From Isoptericola halotolerans (lineage in GTDB: Bacteria > Actinomycetota > Actinomycetes > Actinomycetales > Cellulomonadaceae): DNA of 64,000 bases. The position numbers and the translations under genes were made by a program. The stretch spans positions 124,001 to 188,000 of the forward strand of contig NZ_PVTX01000004.1 in the NCBI RefSeq assembly GCF_003003075.1. Reading direction: 5' to 3'. Under the pieces are notes generated by a model. The model was not told where the DNA came from, did no database searches, and saw only the letters and a program-made list of their open reading frames with translations. Of the stretch, positions 24,470 through 33,103 are shown piece by piece (the first letter of the stretch is position 1; the number at the start of each line of letters is the position of its first letter).

Positions 24470-25279
24470 ATGAGCCACGTGACCTGCACCGTGACCGACG
24501 GCGTCGCGGACGTCCGCCTCGACCGCCCGGACAAGCTCAACGCGCTGTCGCTGGCCATGGTGCACGACCTCGGCGCCACCGCCCGCCGCCTGCGTCGCGA
24601 CCCGACGCTGCGCGCCGTCGTCCTCTCCGGCGCCGGGCGGGCCTTCTGCGCCGGGATGGACCTCGGCTCCGCCGCGCGGGACCCGCGCGGGACCGCCCGC
24701 GCGTTCGTGCCGACGTGGCGCGGCACCAACCCGCTGCAGGAGGCCTGCTGGGCCTGGCGTCGCCTGCCCGTCCCCGTCGTCGCGGCGACGCACGGCGCCG
24801 TGCTCGGGGCGGGACTGCAGCTCGCGCTCGCCGCGGACCTGCGCGTCACCGCGCCCGACGCGCGCTGGTGCGTCATGGAGACCGCCCGCGGACTGGTACC
24901 GGACATGACCGGGGTCCGGTCGCTCGTCCAGCTCGTCGGGATCGAGACCGCCAAGCGGCTCACCTTCACCGCCGACGAGGTCAGCGGCACCGACGCGGTC
25001 GCGCTAGGGCTCGCCGGCACGGCGTCGGACACCCCGTACGACGACGCGCACCACCTCGCGGCCCGGCTCGCCGAGCGGCGGCCCGAGGCGCTCGCGGCGG
25101 CGAAGCGGCTGTTCGACCGCCGGTGGTCGGCGGGTGACCGGCGTACCTTCGCCGCCGAACGGCGCGCGCAGCTCCGGCTGCTGCCGGGCGCGCTGGGAGC
25201 ACTGAAGGGCATGCAGGGCGGCAGAGGCCCGCGGTCGGGCAGGACGGACGTCCCCCCGGCGCGTCAGGACGCCGTGTAG
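24470..25279 (+). CDS. Enoyl-CoA hydratase/isomerase family protein
   Basis: This 269-residue crotonase-fold enzyme hydrates or isomerises an acyl-CoA. The oxyanion-hole segments are GAGRAFCAGMDL and ATHGAVLGAGLQLALAADLRV. The crotonase Glu pair is only partly clear: METARGLVPDMTGV carries one Glu position and Asp in place of the second, so activity may differ from classical hydratases. The 3' end overlaps the convergent adenylate cyclase gene by 16 bases. Confidence 0.87.
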   Translation: MSHVTCTVTDGVADVRLDRPDKLNALSLAMVHDLGATARRLRRDPTLRAVVLSGAGRAFCAGMDLGSAARDPRGTARAFVPTWRGTNPLQEACWAWRRLPVPVVAATHGAVLGAGLQLALAADLRVTAPDARWCVMETARGLVPDMTGVRSLVQLVGIETAKRLTFTADEVSGTDAVALGLAGTASDTPYDDAHHLAARLAERRPEALAAAKRLFDRRWSAGDRRTFAAERRAQLRLLPGALGALKGMQGGRGPRSGRTDVPPARQDAV

Positions 25280-26298
25280 GCGCGGTGCAGGCGCACCGGG
25301 GTGATCTCGCCGATCCCCTGGACCTCCTGCGGTGCCTGCGCCGTGAGCGCGTACCGCGACGAGGACGCCAGCAGCGCCGCCGTGGGCGGGTCCACCAGCA
25401 CGCTGGCCGGCTCGGCCAGCTCGGTGATGCGCGAGGCGAGGTTGACGTCGGGGCCGAACACGTCGCCGAATCGCGACAGCACCCGGCCCCACACGAACCC
25501 GACCCGTACGGGGATCTCCTGCTCCGTGGCGTGCGGCGCCGCGAGGCCGAGGGCGCACTCCGCGCCGGTCGTGACGTCGTCGGCCACGAACAGCACGGCA
25601 TCGCCGATCGTCTTGACGACCCGGCCGCCCGCCTCGGTGATGACGTCGCGGGCCCGGGCCTCGAACTGCTGGACGAACTCCGAGAGCTCCTGCGAGCCGA
25701 GGCCGGCGGTGCGCTTGGTGAACGACACGATGTCGGCGAACCCGACCGCACGCCGCAGGGGCAGCTCGTCCGGCACGGGGCGTGCGCCCTGCGAGCCGCC
25801 GAACTCCGTGGCGAACCGGCCCATGAGCGCCGCGAGCTGCCGCCGCCAGGCGTGCTCCAGCTGGCGCGCCAGGATGTCGGCGAACCGGGGCACGCGCTCG
25901 AGCGCCGCGAGCCGGGCGCTCACGTCGTCCAGCTCGAACCGGCGGCCGATGTGCTCCACGAGCGCCTCGACCTGCCACAGCGCCAGCCGGTCGGCCGTGT
26001 GCCCCAGCGAGCGGACGAGCGTCATCTGCGCCTGCTCGTCGAGCTGGCCCTCGTCGATGAGCGCGCCGATCTCCCGCAGGGACTCCATGTCCGCGTCCGT
26101 GAACCGCGCCTCGTCCCCGCGCGTGACCGGCAGCCCGAGCCAGCGCCAGTACGACTCGACGAACTCTCGTGACAGGCCCGTGCCGTCCACGAGGTCGTCG
26201 AGGGTGTAGGTGCGCGGGCCGCCGAGGATCGCCTCGTCGACCCGTCCGGCGGCGTCGTCGACCGCCGGGGCGCTCTGGTGGGGGGTGTCGCTGGTCAC
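25264..26298 (-). CDS. Class III adenylate cyclase with Rv1264-like N-terminal regulatory domain
   Basis: This 344-residue soluble cyclase would make cAMP. Residues 1-175 form a helical domain like the pH-sensing autoinhibitory part of mycobacterial Rv1264 ([39 protein letters not shown]). The cyclase domain follows, with metal-binding Asp189 ([10 protein letters not shown]) and Asp233 (KTIGDAVLF), and the transition-state Asn/Arg in [13 protein letters not shown] 26298 lies 6 bases after TACAGT. A GlxR/Crp-like site occurs upstream of sdh in the same window, so a cAMP regulon is plausible. Confidence 0.9.
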   Translation of the reverse strand: MTSDTPHQSAPAVDDAAGRVDEAILGGPRTYTLDDLVDGTGLSREFVESYWRWLGLPVTRGDEARFTDADMESLREIGALIDEGQLDEQAQMTLVRSLGHTADRLALWQVEALVEHIGRRFELDDVSARLAALERVPRFADILARQLEHAWRRQLAALMGRFATEFGGSQGARPVPDELPLRRAVGFADIVSFTKRTAGLGSQELSEFVQQFEARARDVITEAGGRVVKTIGDAVLFVADDVTTGAECALGLAAPHATEQEIPVRVGFVWGRVLSRFGDVFGPDVNLASRITELAEPASVLVDPPTAALLASSSRYALTAQAPQEVQGIGEITPVRLHRAYTAS

Positions 26299-26304
26299 GG
26301 GGCC

Positions 26305-26310
26305 ACTGTA
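26305..26310 (-). promoter_or_regulatory. -10-like TACAGT for the adenylate cyclase gene
   Basis: TACAGT on the minus strand lies 6 bases before GTG 26298, without a Shine-Dalgarno. Confidence 0.5.
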
Positions 26311-26317
26311 GCCAGCG

Positions 26318-27196
26318 TCACCTGGGCGCTCCCTGGACGTCCGGCGACGGGTGCGCCCGCAGGTGGTGCACGTCGCCCGCGGTGACCACCCGTTCGCCGC
26401 CGGGGGTCGCCAGGACGAGCGCGCCGTCGTCGGCCACCCGGTCCGCGGTGCCCACGACGACGTCGTCGCCGCCCGCGAGCTCGGCCCGCACCCTCGTGCC
26501 CAGCGTGGCCGACGCCGCGGCGTACTCCTGGGCGAGACCCGCAGCGGCCGCGTCGCCCGCGGCCGCTTCCAGGCGTCCGACGGCGGCGGTCAGCTCGTGC
26601 ACCAGTCCCACCAGCAGCGCGGTGCGGTCGGCGGCGGCGCCGGCGAGGGCGAGGGACGTGGCCGTCGGCACCGGCAGCTCGTCGGCCCGCTGCGAGACGT
26701 TCGTGCCGATGCCCACGACGACGGCGGGCGGCTCGGTCGGGGCGCCGCCGTCGGGCACGACCTCCGCGAGGACCCCGGCGACCTTGCGGTGCGCGCCCAG
26801 CCCCTCGACGGGCGTGGCCGCCGGCAGCAGGACGTCGTTGGGCCACTTGAGCCGCGCGTCGCAGCCGAGCACGGCCAACGTCCTCACGACGGCCAGCCCG
26901 GCGACGAGCGGTACCCAGCCGAACGCCGTGCGCGGGATCTGCGGGCGCAGCAGGAACGACACCGTCAGCGCCGCGCGGGCCGGGGTCTGCCACGTCCGGC
27001 CGGCCCGGCCCCGGCCCGCCGTCTGGTGCTCGGCCGCCAGGGCTGCGGGCGACCGGGCCGAGCCTGCCCGGACGCGGTCGGCCAGGTCGGAGCTGGTGGA
27101 GGCGGTGGCCCCCACGACGTCGAGCCGCGCCAACGGGCCGGCGGGGCGGCAGAGGGTGCGGCGCAGGGACTCGACGTCGAGCGGTTCACGGTTCAC
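26318..27196 (-). CDS. birA: Biotin--[acetyl-CoA-carboxylase] ligase
   Basis: This 292-residue enzyme activates biotin as biotinyl-AMP and attaches it to BCCP. Key segments are [11 protein letters not shown] near residue 30, the biotinyl-AMP loop [33 protein letters not shown] with the catalytic Lys, and GIGTNVSQR. There is no N-terminal helix-turn-helix, so it is a group I ligase without repressor function. Start GTG 27196 is chosen from the conserved N-terminus ([13 protein letters not shown]). The long upstream frame is antisense to the carboxylase. It is divergent from the beta subunit it serves. Confidence 0.93.
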   Translation of the reverse strand: MNREPLDVESLRRTLCRPAGPLARLDVVGATASTSSDLADRVRAGSARSPAALAAEHQTAGRGRAGRTWQTPARAALTVSFLLRPQIPRTAFGWVPLVAGLAVVRTLAVLGCDARLKWPNDVLLPAATPVEGLGAHRKVAGVLAEVVPDGGAPTEPPAVVVGIGTNVSQRADELPVPTATSLALAGAAADRTALLVGLVHELTAAVGRLEAAAGDAAAAGLAQEYAAASATLGTRVRAELAGGDDVVVGTADRVADDGALVLATPGGERVVTAGDVHHLRAHPSPDVQGAPR

Positions 27197-27313
27197 CGGT
27201 CCATCGTCCCGGCTGTCGAGGGTCCACGCCACGGCGCGCTCGTTGTGCGGTCCCCACAAAGATCGTCGGGGTGCCAAGGCCTGTCGCGCATCGATTCGTC
27301 GCTTCCCACCATC

Positions 27314-27319
27314 TAGGGT
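27314..27319 (+). promoter_or_regulatory. -10-like TAGGGT, leaderless start of carboxylase beta
   Basis: TAGGGT lies 7 bases before GTG 27327 with no Shine-Dalgarno. Confidence 0.6.
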
Positions 27320-27326
27320 CGCTTGC

Positions 27327-28904
27327 GTGAACACCACTGCCGCCAAGCTCGCCGAGCTCGAGCGCCGCCGCGCCGCCGCGATCACGGAGCCCGAGGAGAC
27401 CGCCCGGACCAAGCAGCACGCACGCGGCAAGAAGACCGCCCGCGAGCGCATCGACGCGCTGCTCGACGAGGGCAGCTTCACCGAGCTGGACGCCCTGGCC
27501 ACCCACCGCAGCCGCAACTTCGGCATGGACGCCAAGCGGCTGCCGGGCGACGGCGTCGTCGTCGGCCACGGCACCATCGACGGACGCCAGGTGTGCGTGT
27601 TCTCCCAGGACTTCACCGTGTTCGGCGGCTCGCTGGGCGAGGTGCACGGCGAGAAGATCGCCAAGGTGCAGGACCTGGCGCTGCGCACGGGCGTGCCGAT
27701 CATCGGCATCTCCGACGGCGGCGGCGCCCGCATCCAGGAGGGCGTGGCCGCCCTGACGCAGTTCGCCGAGATGTTCCGGCGCAACGTGGCGGCGTCGGGC
27801 GTGGTGCCGCAGATCTCCCTGATCCTCGGCCCCAGCGCCGGCGGCGCCGTCTACTCCCCCGCGCTGACGGACTTCATCGTCATGGCCGACAAGACGTCGA
27901 ACATGTTCATCACCGGCCCGGACGTCATCAAGACGGTCACGGGCGAGGACGTCGACTTCGAGACGCTCGGCGGCGGGCGCACCCACAACGCCACCTCGGG
28001 CGTGGCGCACTACCTCGGCGAGGACGAGGACGACGCGATCGACTACGTGCGCCACCTGGTCGGCTACCTGCCCCAGAACAACCTGTCGGACGCCCCGACG
28101 TTCCCGCCCGAGGAGGGCGGCGAGCTCGAGGTCACGGCCTCCGACGAGACCCTCGACGAGATCGTCCCCGACAGCGACAACCAGCCGTACGACATGCGCG
28201 CGGTCGTCGAGACGGTGCTCGACCCCGACTCGTTCCTCGAGGTGCAGCCGCTGTTCGCGCCGAACGTCCTGATCGGGTTCGGGCACGTCGAGGGCCAGAG
28301 CGTCGGCATCGTCGCGAACCAGCCGCTGTCCATGGCGGGCACGCTCGACATCGACGCGGCCGAGAAGGCCGCACGGTTCGTGCGCACCTGCGACGCCTTC
28401 AACGTCCCCGTCGTGACGTTCGTCGACGTGCCCGGGTTCCTGCCCGGCGTCGGCCAGGAGCACAGCGGCATCATCCGCCGCGGCGCCAAGCTCATCTACG
28501 CCTACGCCGAGGCCACGGTGCCGCTGGTCACGGTCATCACGCGCAAGGCCTACGGCGGCGCGTACATCGTCATGGGCTCCAAGCAGCTCGGCGCGGACGT
28601 CAACCTCGCCTGGCCGACGGCGCAGGTCGCCGTCATGGGGGCGTCCGGTGCGGTGAACATCCTGCAGCGGCGCGCGCTGAAGCAGGTCGCCGACGACGGC
28701 GGGGACGTCGAGACCGAGCGCCAGCGGCTCACCGACGAGTACACCGAGCGGATCGTCAACCCCTGGGACGCGGCCGAGCGCGGCTACGTCGACGCCGTGA
28801 TCCGCCCCTCGGAGACCCGCGTGCAGATCGTGCGATCCCTGCGGGCGCTGCGCACCAAGCGCGCGAGCCTGCCCCCGAAGAAGCACGGCAACATCCCGCT
28901 GTGA
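27327..28904 (+). CDS. Acyl-CoA (propionyl/acetyl-CoA) carboxylase beta subunit
   Basis: This 525-residue carboxyltransferase moves the carboxyl group from biotin to acyl-CoA. It has a crotonase fold in duplicate: an N-half with [15 protein letters not shown] and [16 protein letters not shown], and a C-half with [16 protein letters not shown] and [18 protein letters not shown], the conserved oxyanion-forming glycines. It belongs to the AccD/PccB group used for malonyl-CoA or methylmalonyl-CoA supply; substrate choice is not decided by sight. birA lies divergent 131 bases away, the epsilon subunit is downstream, and the alpha subunit is 6.7 kb further on the same strand. Confidence 0.93.
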   Translation: MNTTAAKLAELERRRAAAITEPEETARTKQHARGKKTARERIDALLDEGSFTELDALATHRSRNFGMDAKRLPGDGVVVGHGTIDGRQVCVFSQDFTVFGGSLGEVHGEKIAKVQDLALRTGVPIIGISDGGGARIQEGVAALTQFAEMFRRNVAASGVVPQISLILGPSAGGAVYSPALTDFIVMADKTSNMFITGPDVIKTVTGEDVDFETLGGGRTHNATSGVAHYLGEDEDDAIDYVRHLVGYLPQNNLSDAPTFPPEEGGELEVTASDETLDEIVPDSDNQPYDMRAVVETVLDPDSFLEVQPLFAPNVLIGFGHVEGQSVGIVANQPLSMAGTLDIDAAEKAARFVRTCDAFNVPVVTFVDVPGFLPGVGQEHSGIIRRGAKLIYAYAEATVPLVTVITRKAYGGAYIVMGSKQLGADVNLAWPTAQVAVMGASGAVNILQRRALKQVADDGGDVETERQRLTDEYTERIVNPWDAAERGYVDAVIRPSETRVQIVRSLRALRTKRASLPPKKHGNIPL

Positions 28905-28924
28905 ACGTCTGAGAAGATCGACCG

Positions 28925-29470
28925 ATGAGCCACGAGGACGCCACCCACGGCCCGGCACCGCTGGGAGACGTGGACCCTGAGCCGATGCACCGCGCCGTGG
29001 ACGCCCTGACGGCCGCGCTGCACCAGTACGTGGACACCGCCGTCGGCGTCCGGGCGGAGTTCGGCGCGTCCGAGGCGGACGACGACCCGCGCATCCTCGC
29101 GCTGGAGAACCGCGTCGGCACGCTCAACGCGGCCGTGTTCGACCAGCTGCACGACGCGCTGGGGATGCACCCGGACCTGACGACGTCGGTGTGGGAACCC
29201 GGTCCGGACTCCGAGCACGACGACGCCGACGAGGACCTGCCCGAGGGCACCGTCCCGGCCGAGGCCTTCTACCTCGGCTTCGTGGTGGCGGACCCGCCCG
29301 CCGGGGCGTCGATGACCCTCGACGGCGTCATCGAGCAGCTGGACGAGGCCGGCCAGGAGGCCGCCTCGCGCCTCGTCGCCGGTGGCTACCACGTGCTGGA
29401 GTGGGCGGCGTCGCGCGGCCTCGCGCCCGCGTTCGGCGACGACCCCGACGACGAGGAGGACGACCTGTGA
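28925..29470 (+). CDS. Acidic conserved protein between carboxylase beta and epsilon
   Basis: This 181-residue highly acidic protein has no membrane segment. The first part (EPMHRAVDALTAALHQYVDTAVGVR) reads as a helix. The middle (GPDSEHDDADEDLPEGT) and the C-terminus (FGDDPDDEEDDL) are acidic. I do not recognise its domain. It starts 20 bases after the beta subunit stop and its own stop overlaps the epsilon subunit start as GTGA, so it is translated with the carboxylase genes. A role in complex assembly is possible but unproven. Confidence 0.7.
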   Translation: MSHEDATHGPAPLGDVDPEPMHRAVDALTAALHQYVDTAVGVRAEFGASEADDDPRILALENRVGTLNAAVFDQLHDALGMHPDLTTSVWEPGPDSEHDDADEDLPEGTVPAEAFYLGFVVADPPAGASMTLDGVIEQLDEAGQEAASRLVAGGYHVLEWAASRGLAPAFGDDPDDEEDDL

Positions 29471-29706
29471 ACGCCCAGTTCCGTGTGGTGCGGGGTGAGC
29501 CCGACGACGTCGAGGTGGCGGCGCTCGTCGCCGGCCTCGCCGCGGTCTCGGCCTCCGGCGACGAGCCGGACGACGTCGCTCCGGTCGACGAGTGGGCCAA
29601 CCACGCCCGCAACCTCCGCGGCAACGGGGCCGCCACCGCCCGGAGCTTCGGCGGCCGCGCGGGCCGGCACAACGCCGACGCGTGGCGCTGGAGCCTGCGC
29701 TCGTGA
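29467..29706 (+). CDS. Acyl-CoA carboxylase epsilon subunit
   Basis: This 79-residue protein fits the AccE/PccE epsilon family that boosts actinobacterial carboxylase activity by bridging alpha and beta. The N-terminal strand FRVVRGEPDDVEVAALVAGL is the family signature. The centre is poorly conserved (WANHARNLRGNG) and the end is AWRWSLRS. The GTG overlaps the upstream stop and its stop overlaps the next start, so it sits in the middle of a four-gene coupled run. Confidence 0.9.
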   Translation: MNAQFRVVRGEPDDVEVAALVAGLAAVSASGDEPDDVAPVDEWANHARNLRGNGAATARSFGGRAGRHNADAWRWSLRS

Positions 29707-30263
29707 GCGTGGTCTGGCAGCAGGTCGACACGCCGGGCGAGGTCGAGGCACCGCTCGGCGACGTGCCCGGCCCGGAGCGCCCGGGGCTGCTCCGCCGGTG
29801 GCTGTGGCTGCCCGCCCTGCTGGTCACGGTCGCGGTGTACGTGGCGCAGCGGCTGGTGGAGAACCCGTCCGGCGAGCTGGAGATGTGGCTGATGCTCGCC
29901 CTCATGGCCGGGCTGGCGGTCACCGCGGTGGCGGCCCTCGTCCGCTACCGCGACGACCAGCGCCACGCGACCGAGACGAGGGCCGCCGAGGCGCTGCGGA
30001 ACGACGCCCGGGCGGTCACCGGGTCGGTCACCGTCTCCGAGCGCGAGCTCAAGGACGGCACGATGCTGCGCGGGCTGCTCACCTACCCGCGGGACTCCGA
30101 GACCGCGGAGGACACCTGGTCGCTGCTGGTGGCCGATGGCGATGCCCCCGGCCCGCGACCCGGCGACCCGGTCGCCGTGTGGTGGGCACCCGGCTCGGAC
30201 GCCGTCGTCGTGCGCTACCACCGCGGCTGGGCCGACGACGTCCGCCGTTCGCAGCGTTCGTGA
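29703..30263 (+). CDS. Hypothetical protein with two membrane helices
   Basis: This 186-residue protein has a polar start (VSVVWQQVDTPGEVEAP), helices at about 34-52 (LWLPALLVTVAVYVAQ) and 60-80 (MWLMLALMAGLAVTAVAALV), and a soluble C-terminal domain (RGLLTYPRDSE, WSLLVADGDAPG). No family is recognised. GTG 29703 overlaps the AccE stop and the stop overlaps the PurN-like start, so it is coupled to both. The extended frame from 29592 is AccE shadow. Confidence 0.75.
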   Translation: MSVVWQQVDTPGEVEAPLGDVPGPERPGLLRRWLWLPALLVTVAVYVAQRLVENPSGELEMWLMLALMAGLAVTAVAALVRYRDDQRHATETRAAEALRNDARAVTGSVTVSERELKDGTMLRGLLTYPRDSETAEDTWSLLVADGDAPGPRPGDPVAVWWAPGSDAVVVRYHRGWADDVRRSQRS

Positions 30264-30967
30264 CCGGCATCTGCCCGCCACCTCGCGGCCGCTTCGCCGT
30301 CGTCGGGTCGGGCACCGGCACGACGGCGTCCCGCCTGCTCGACGCCGTCGACGACGGCACGATCCCCGCGGACGTCGCCGTCGTGGTCGGCAACAACAGT
30401 CGGTCCGGGATCCTCACCCGTGCACGCGACCGCGGCGTCAGGACCTTTCACCTCAGCGGCAAGACCCACCCGGAACCAGACATGCTGGACGCCGCGATGC
30501 TGGATGCCCTCGATGCCGCGGGGACCGACCTCGTGGTGCTCGCCGGGTACATGAAGCTGCTCGGTCCGCGGGTCCTGGAACGGTTCAAGGGCGCGGTCCT
30601 CAACACCCACCCCGCGCTCCTGCCCGCCTACGGCGGAGTGGGTATGTACGGCGACCGGGTGCACGCGGCCGTCCTGGCTGACGGCGCGACGCGCACCGGC
30701 GCGACGGTCCACCAGGTCACCGCGGTGTATGACGAGGGACCGATCGTCGCCCAGCGGGAGGTCGAGATCCGGCCGGACGACGACGTCGAGCAGCTGCGTG
30801 CCCGCGTGCAGGCGGCGGAGAAGAGCCTTCTCGTCGACGTGGTCGCCGCCTGGTTCACCGACGCTGCGCCTCCAGCGAGCGGCGTAGCGGGAGATCAGGC
30901 ATCCGGGCTCATGCGTGAGTCCCTGCGACGCGACCGGACGGCGTCTCCTCCCTCCGCACGTGCGTGA
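30260..30967 (+). CDS. PurN-like formyltransferase
   Basis: This 235-residue protein is similar to phosphoribosylglycinamide formyltransferase, which formylates GAR with 10-formyl-THF. The catalytic set is recognisable: Asn/His in LNTHPALLPAYGGVGMYG and Asp in YDEGPIVAQREVEI, and the nucleotide-binding start is FAVVGSGTGTTASRLL. The GMYG variant resembles PurN forms I associate with Bacteroidota rather than typical actinobacterial PurN. Residues after about 205 form an unmatched basic tail. It is coupled to a membrane protein and AccE rather than to purH, so it may be a second enzyme or act on another amine. Confidence 0.72.
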   Translation: MTGICPPPRGRFAVVGSGTGTTASRLLDAVDDGTIPADVAVVVGNNSRSGILTRARDRGVRTFHLSGKTHPEPDMLDAAMLDALDAAGTDLVVLAGYMKLLGPRVLERFKGAVLNTHPALLPAYGGVGMYGDRVHAAVLADGATRTGATVHQVTAVYDEGPIVAQREVEIRPDDDVEQLRARVQAAEKSLLVDVVAAWFTDAAPPASGVAGDQASGLMRESLRRDRTASPPSARA

Positions 30968-31032
30968 TCAGGCCCTTCTAGTAATGATCGACGGGAACGG
31001 GCGCTAACGACGCCCGGGAACGGAGGACCCTG

Positions 31033-31254
31033 ATGGGTATCGGAAGCGGCATCTTCCTCATCGTGGTGGGCGCGATCCTCGCCTTCGCGATCGCACCGGA
31101 CACCTGGGAGGTCGTCAACCTCAACGTCGTCGGCTACATCTGCATCGCCGCGGGTGTGCTGGCACTGATCCTGGGTCTGGTCTACAACAGACAGCGCTCG
31201 CACACGAGCCACCGGGTGGAGCGGTACGACGACCGCACGCCCCCGCCGGCCTGA
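31033..31254 (+). CDS. DUF6458-like small membrane protein
   Basis: This 73-residue protein has two membrane helices (MGIGSGIFLIVVGAILAFAI and VVGYICIAAGVLALILGLVY) and a polar tail. The start MGIGSGIFLIVVGAIL with the amphiphilic VNLNVVGYI between helices is typical of DUF6458, a short actinobacterial family of unknown function. It follows CGGAGGA about 7 bases upstream. A short inverted repeat (GGGCG-N7-CGCCC) lies in its leader at about 31000. Confidence 0.85.
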   Translation: MGIGSGIFLIVVGAILAFAIAPDTWEVVNLNVVGYICIAAGVLALILGLVYNRQRSHTSHRVERYDDRTPPPA

Positions 31255-31273
31255 CCTCCTCCGCCGCACGACC

Positions 31274-31332
31274 GCGAGCGTCTCTGTTCGTCAGGAGTCG
31301 AGGCTCGATCCCTGACGAACAGAGACGCTCGC
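31274..31332. repeat. Perfect 22-bp-arm palindrome with 15-base loop
   Basis: The arms 31274-31295 and 31311-31332 match without a mismatch. The loop itself contains a smaller palindrome (TCGAG-G-CTCGA). It lies 20 bases after the DUF6458 stop and 15 bases before the promoter of the next gene in the same direction. It could end transcription as an unusually long hairpin, but it lacks a T-run. A small dispersed palindromic element is an alternative. Confidence 0.85.
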
Positions 31333-31346
31333 AAGTCATGACGCGT

Positions 31347-31352
31347 TAACCT
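31347..31352 (+). promoter_or_regulatory. -10-like TAACCT, leaderless start of the DUF885 gene
   Basis: TAACCT lies 7 bases before GTG 31360; no Shine-Dalgarno is present. Confidence 0.55.
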
Positions 31353-31359
31353 CGGGCGC

Positions 31360-33102
31360 GTGACTCACACCACCGCCGGCAGGGGCCGCGCGAACCGTGC
31401 CAGGACCGCGCTCGACGACGTCGCCGACGCCTACGTCCGCGACGTGGCGGCGCTGCAGCCCGACGCCGCCACCATGATGGGCCTGCCGGGACACGACCAC
31501 GAGCTGCCCGACCTCTCCCCCGCCGGCCACGAGGCGCGCGCCGACGTCGACCGCGCCCTGCTGCGCCGCCTCGACGAGCTCGAGGCCGCCGGTCAGGCGC
31601 CCGCGGACGACGTCGACCGGGTCACCCTGGCCGCGATGCGCGAGCGGGTCGGGCTCGCCGTCGAGCAGCACGAGGCCGGCGACCCGCAGTCGTCCCTCAA
31701 CAACATCGAGTCGCCGGTGCAGCAGCTCCGCGACCTGTTCGACGTGGTCCCCACCGGCACCGTCGAGGCGTGGGAGAACATCGCCGCGCGCCTGAACGCC
31801 GTCCCGCAGGCGCTCGCCGGGTACACCGAGTCCCTGACGTGGAGCGCGGAGCGGGGCCGCGTCGCCGCCGTCCGGCAGGTGCGCGCCGCCGTCGAGCAGG
31901 CCCGCGAGCTGGCGGGCGACGGCTCGACGTTCACGACGCTCGTGACCGGCGAGCAGGCCGCCGGCGTCCTGGACGACTCGTCGGCCTGCAGCCTCGTGCG
32001 CGCCGAGCTGGAGCGTGGCGCCGCGGCGGCGCGGCAGGCGTACGGCGAGCTCGCCGACTTCCTGGAGCGCGAGCTCGCTCCCCGGGCACCGCAGGCCGAC
32101 GCCGTCGGCCGCGAGGCCTACTCCCGGTACTCGCGGGAGTTCCTGGGCGCGACCGTGGACCTCGACGAGACCTACGCGTGGGGACTCGAGGAGCTGGCCC
32201 GGATCGTGGCCGAGCAGGAGGAGCTCGCCCGCACGATCGCCGGTCCGGGCGCCACGGTCGCCGACGCCGTCGCCGCCCTGGACGCCGACCCGGCCCGCCG
32301 CCTCGAGGGCACCGCCGCCCTGCGCGCCTGGATGCAGGAGACGGCCGACGAGGCGGTCGCCGACCTCGCCGGCACGCACTTCGACATCGAGGGGCCGGTC
32401 CGCACGATCGAGTGCATGATCGCCCCGACCCAGACGGGGGGCATCTACTACACCCCGCCCAGCGACGACTTCTCCCGGCCCGGCCGCATGTGGTGGTCCG
32501 TCCCTCCGGGCGTCAGCGAGTTCAACACGTGGCGCGAGAAGACGACCGTCTACCACGAGGGCGTCCCGGGCCACCACCTGCAGTGCGCCGCCGCGGTCGC
32601 CGCCCGCGACACCCTGAACTCGTGGCGCCGGCTGGCCTGCTGGGTCTCCGGGCACGGCGAGGGCTGGGCGCTGTACGCCGAGCGCCTGATGGCCGACCTC
32701 GGCTACCTCGACGACGCCGGCGACCGGTTCGGCATGCTCGACGCCCAGCGGCTGCGCGCCGCGCGCGTGGTCCTCGACATCGGGGTGCACCTGGGCAAGG
32801 AGCTCCCCGCCGCGTGGGGCGGGACGGGCGAGACCTGGGACGCCGACAACGCCTGGCCGTTCCTGCTGGCGAACGTCAACATGCCCGCGGAGTTCGTCCG
32901 GTTCGAACTGGACCGCTACCTCGGCTGGCCGGGCCAGGCGCCGTCGTACAAGGTGGGGCAGCGGCTGTGGGAGCAGGCGCGCGACGAGGCCCGCGCCGCC
33001 GCCGGCGCCCGCGGCGAGGCGTTCGACCTGCGCGCGTTCCACGCCCGGGCGCTCGGTCTCGGCTCCGTCGGGCTGGACGTGCTGCGCGAGGCGCTCGCCT
33101 GA
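31360..33102 (+). CDS. DUF885 family metallopeptidase-like protein
   Basis: This 580-residue cytoplasmic protein is mostly helical. The putative zinc site is in VYHEGVPGHHLQ (HExxxGHH) with a downstream GHGEGWALYAERLM segment, the hallmark of the DUF885 group related to thermostable carboxypeptidase-like folds. Function is not established in most members. The N-terminal region contains MGLPGHDHELPDLSP, which is also typical. GTG start 31360 is supported by the promoter 7 bases upstream. The next gene starts 2 bases after its stop. Confidence 0.85.
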   Translation: MTHTTAGRGRANRARTALDDVADAYVRDVAALQPDAATMMGLPGHDHELPDLSPAGHEARADVDRALLRRLDELEAAGQAPADDVDRVTLAAMRERVGLAVEQHEAGDPQSSLNNIESPVQQLRDLFDVVPTGTVEAWENIAARLNAVPQALAGYTESLTWSAERGRVAAVRQVRAAVEQARELAGDGSTFTTLVTGEQAAGVLDDSSACSLVRAELERGAAAARQAYGELADFLERELAPRAPQADAVGREAYSRYSREFLGATVDLDETYAWGLEELARIVAEQEELARTIAGPGATVADAVAALDADPARRLEGTAALRAWMQETADEAVADLAGTHFDIEGPVRTIECMIAPTQTGGIYYTPPSDDFSRPGRMWWSVPPGVSEFNTWREKTTVYHEGVPGHHLQCAAAVAARDTLNSWRRLACWVSGHGEGWALYAERLMADLGYLDDAGDRFGMLDAQRLRAARVVLDIGVHLGKELPAAWGGTGETWDADNAWPFLLANVNMPAEFVRFELDRYLGWPGQAPSYKVGQRLWEQARDEARAAAGARGEAFDLRAFHARALGLGSVGLDVLREALA

Positions 33103-33103
33103 C

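Noticed and set aside
26169-27326. Carboxylase beta frame extended upstream by about 386 codons
   Set aside because: That part is antisense to birA and the cyclase; the promoter and conserved N-terminus place the start at 27327.
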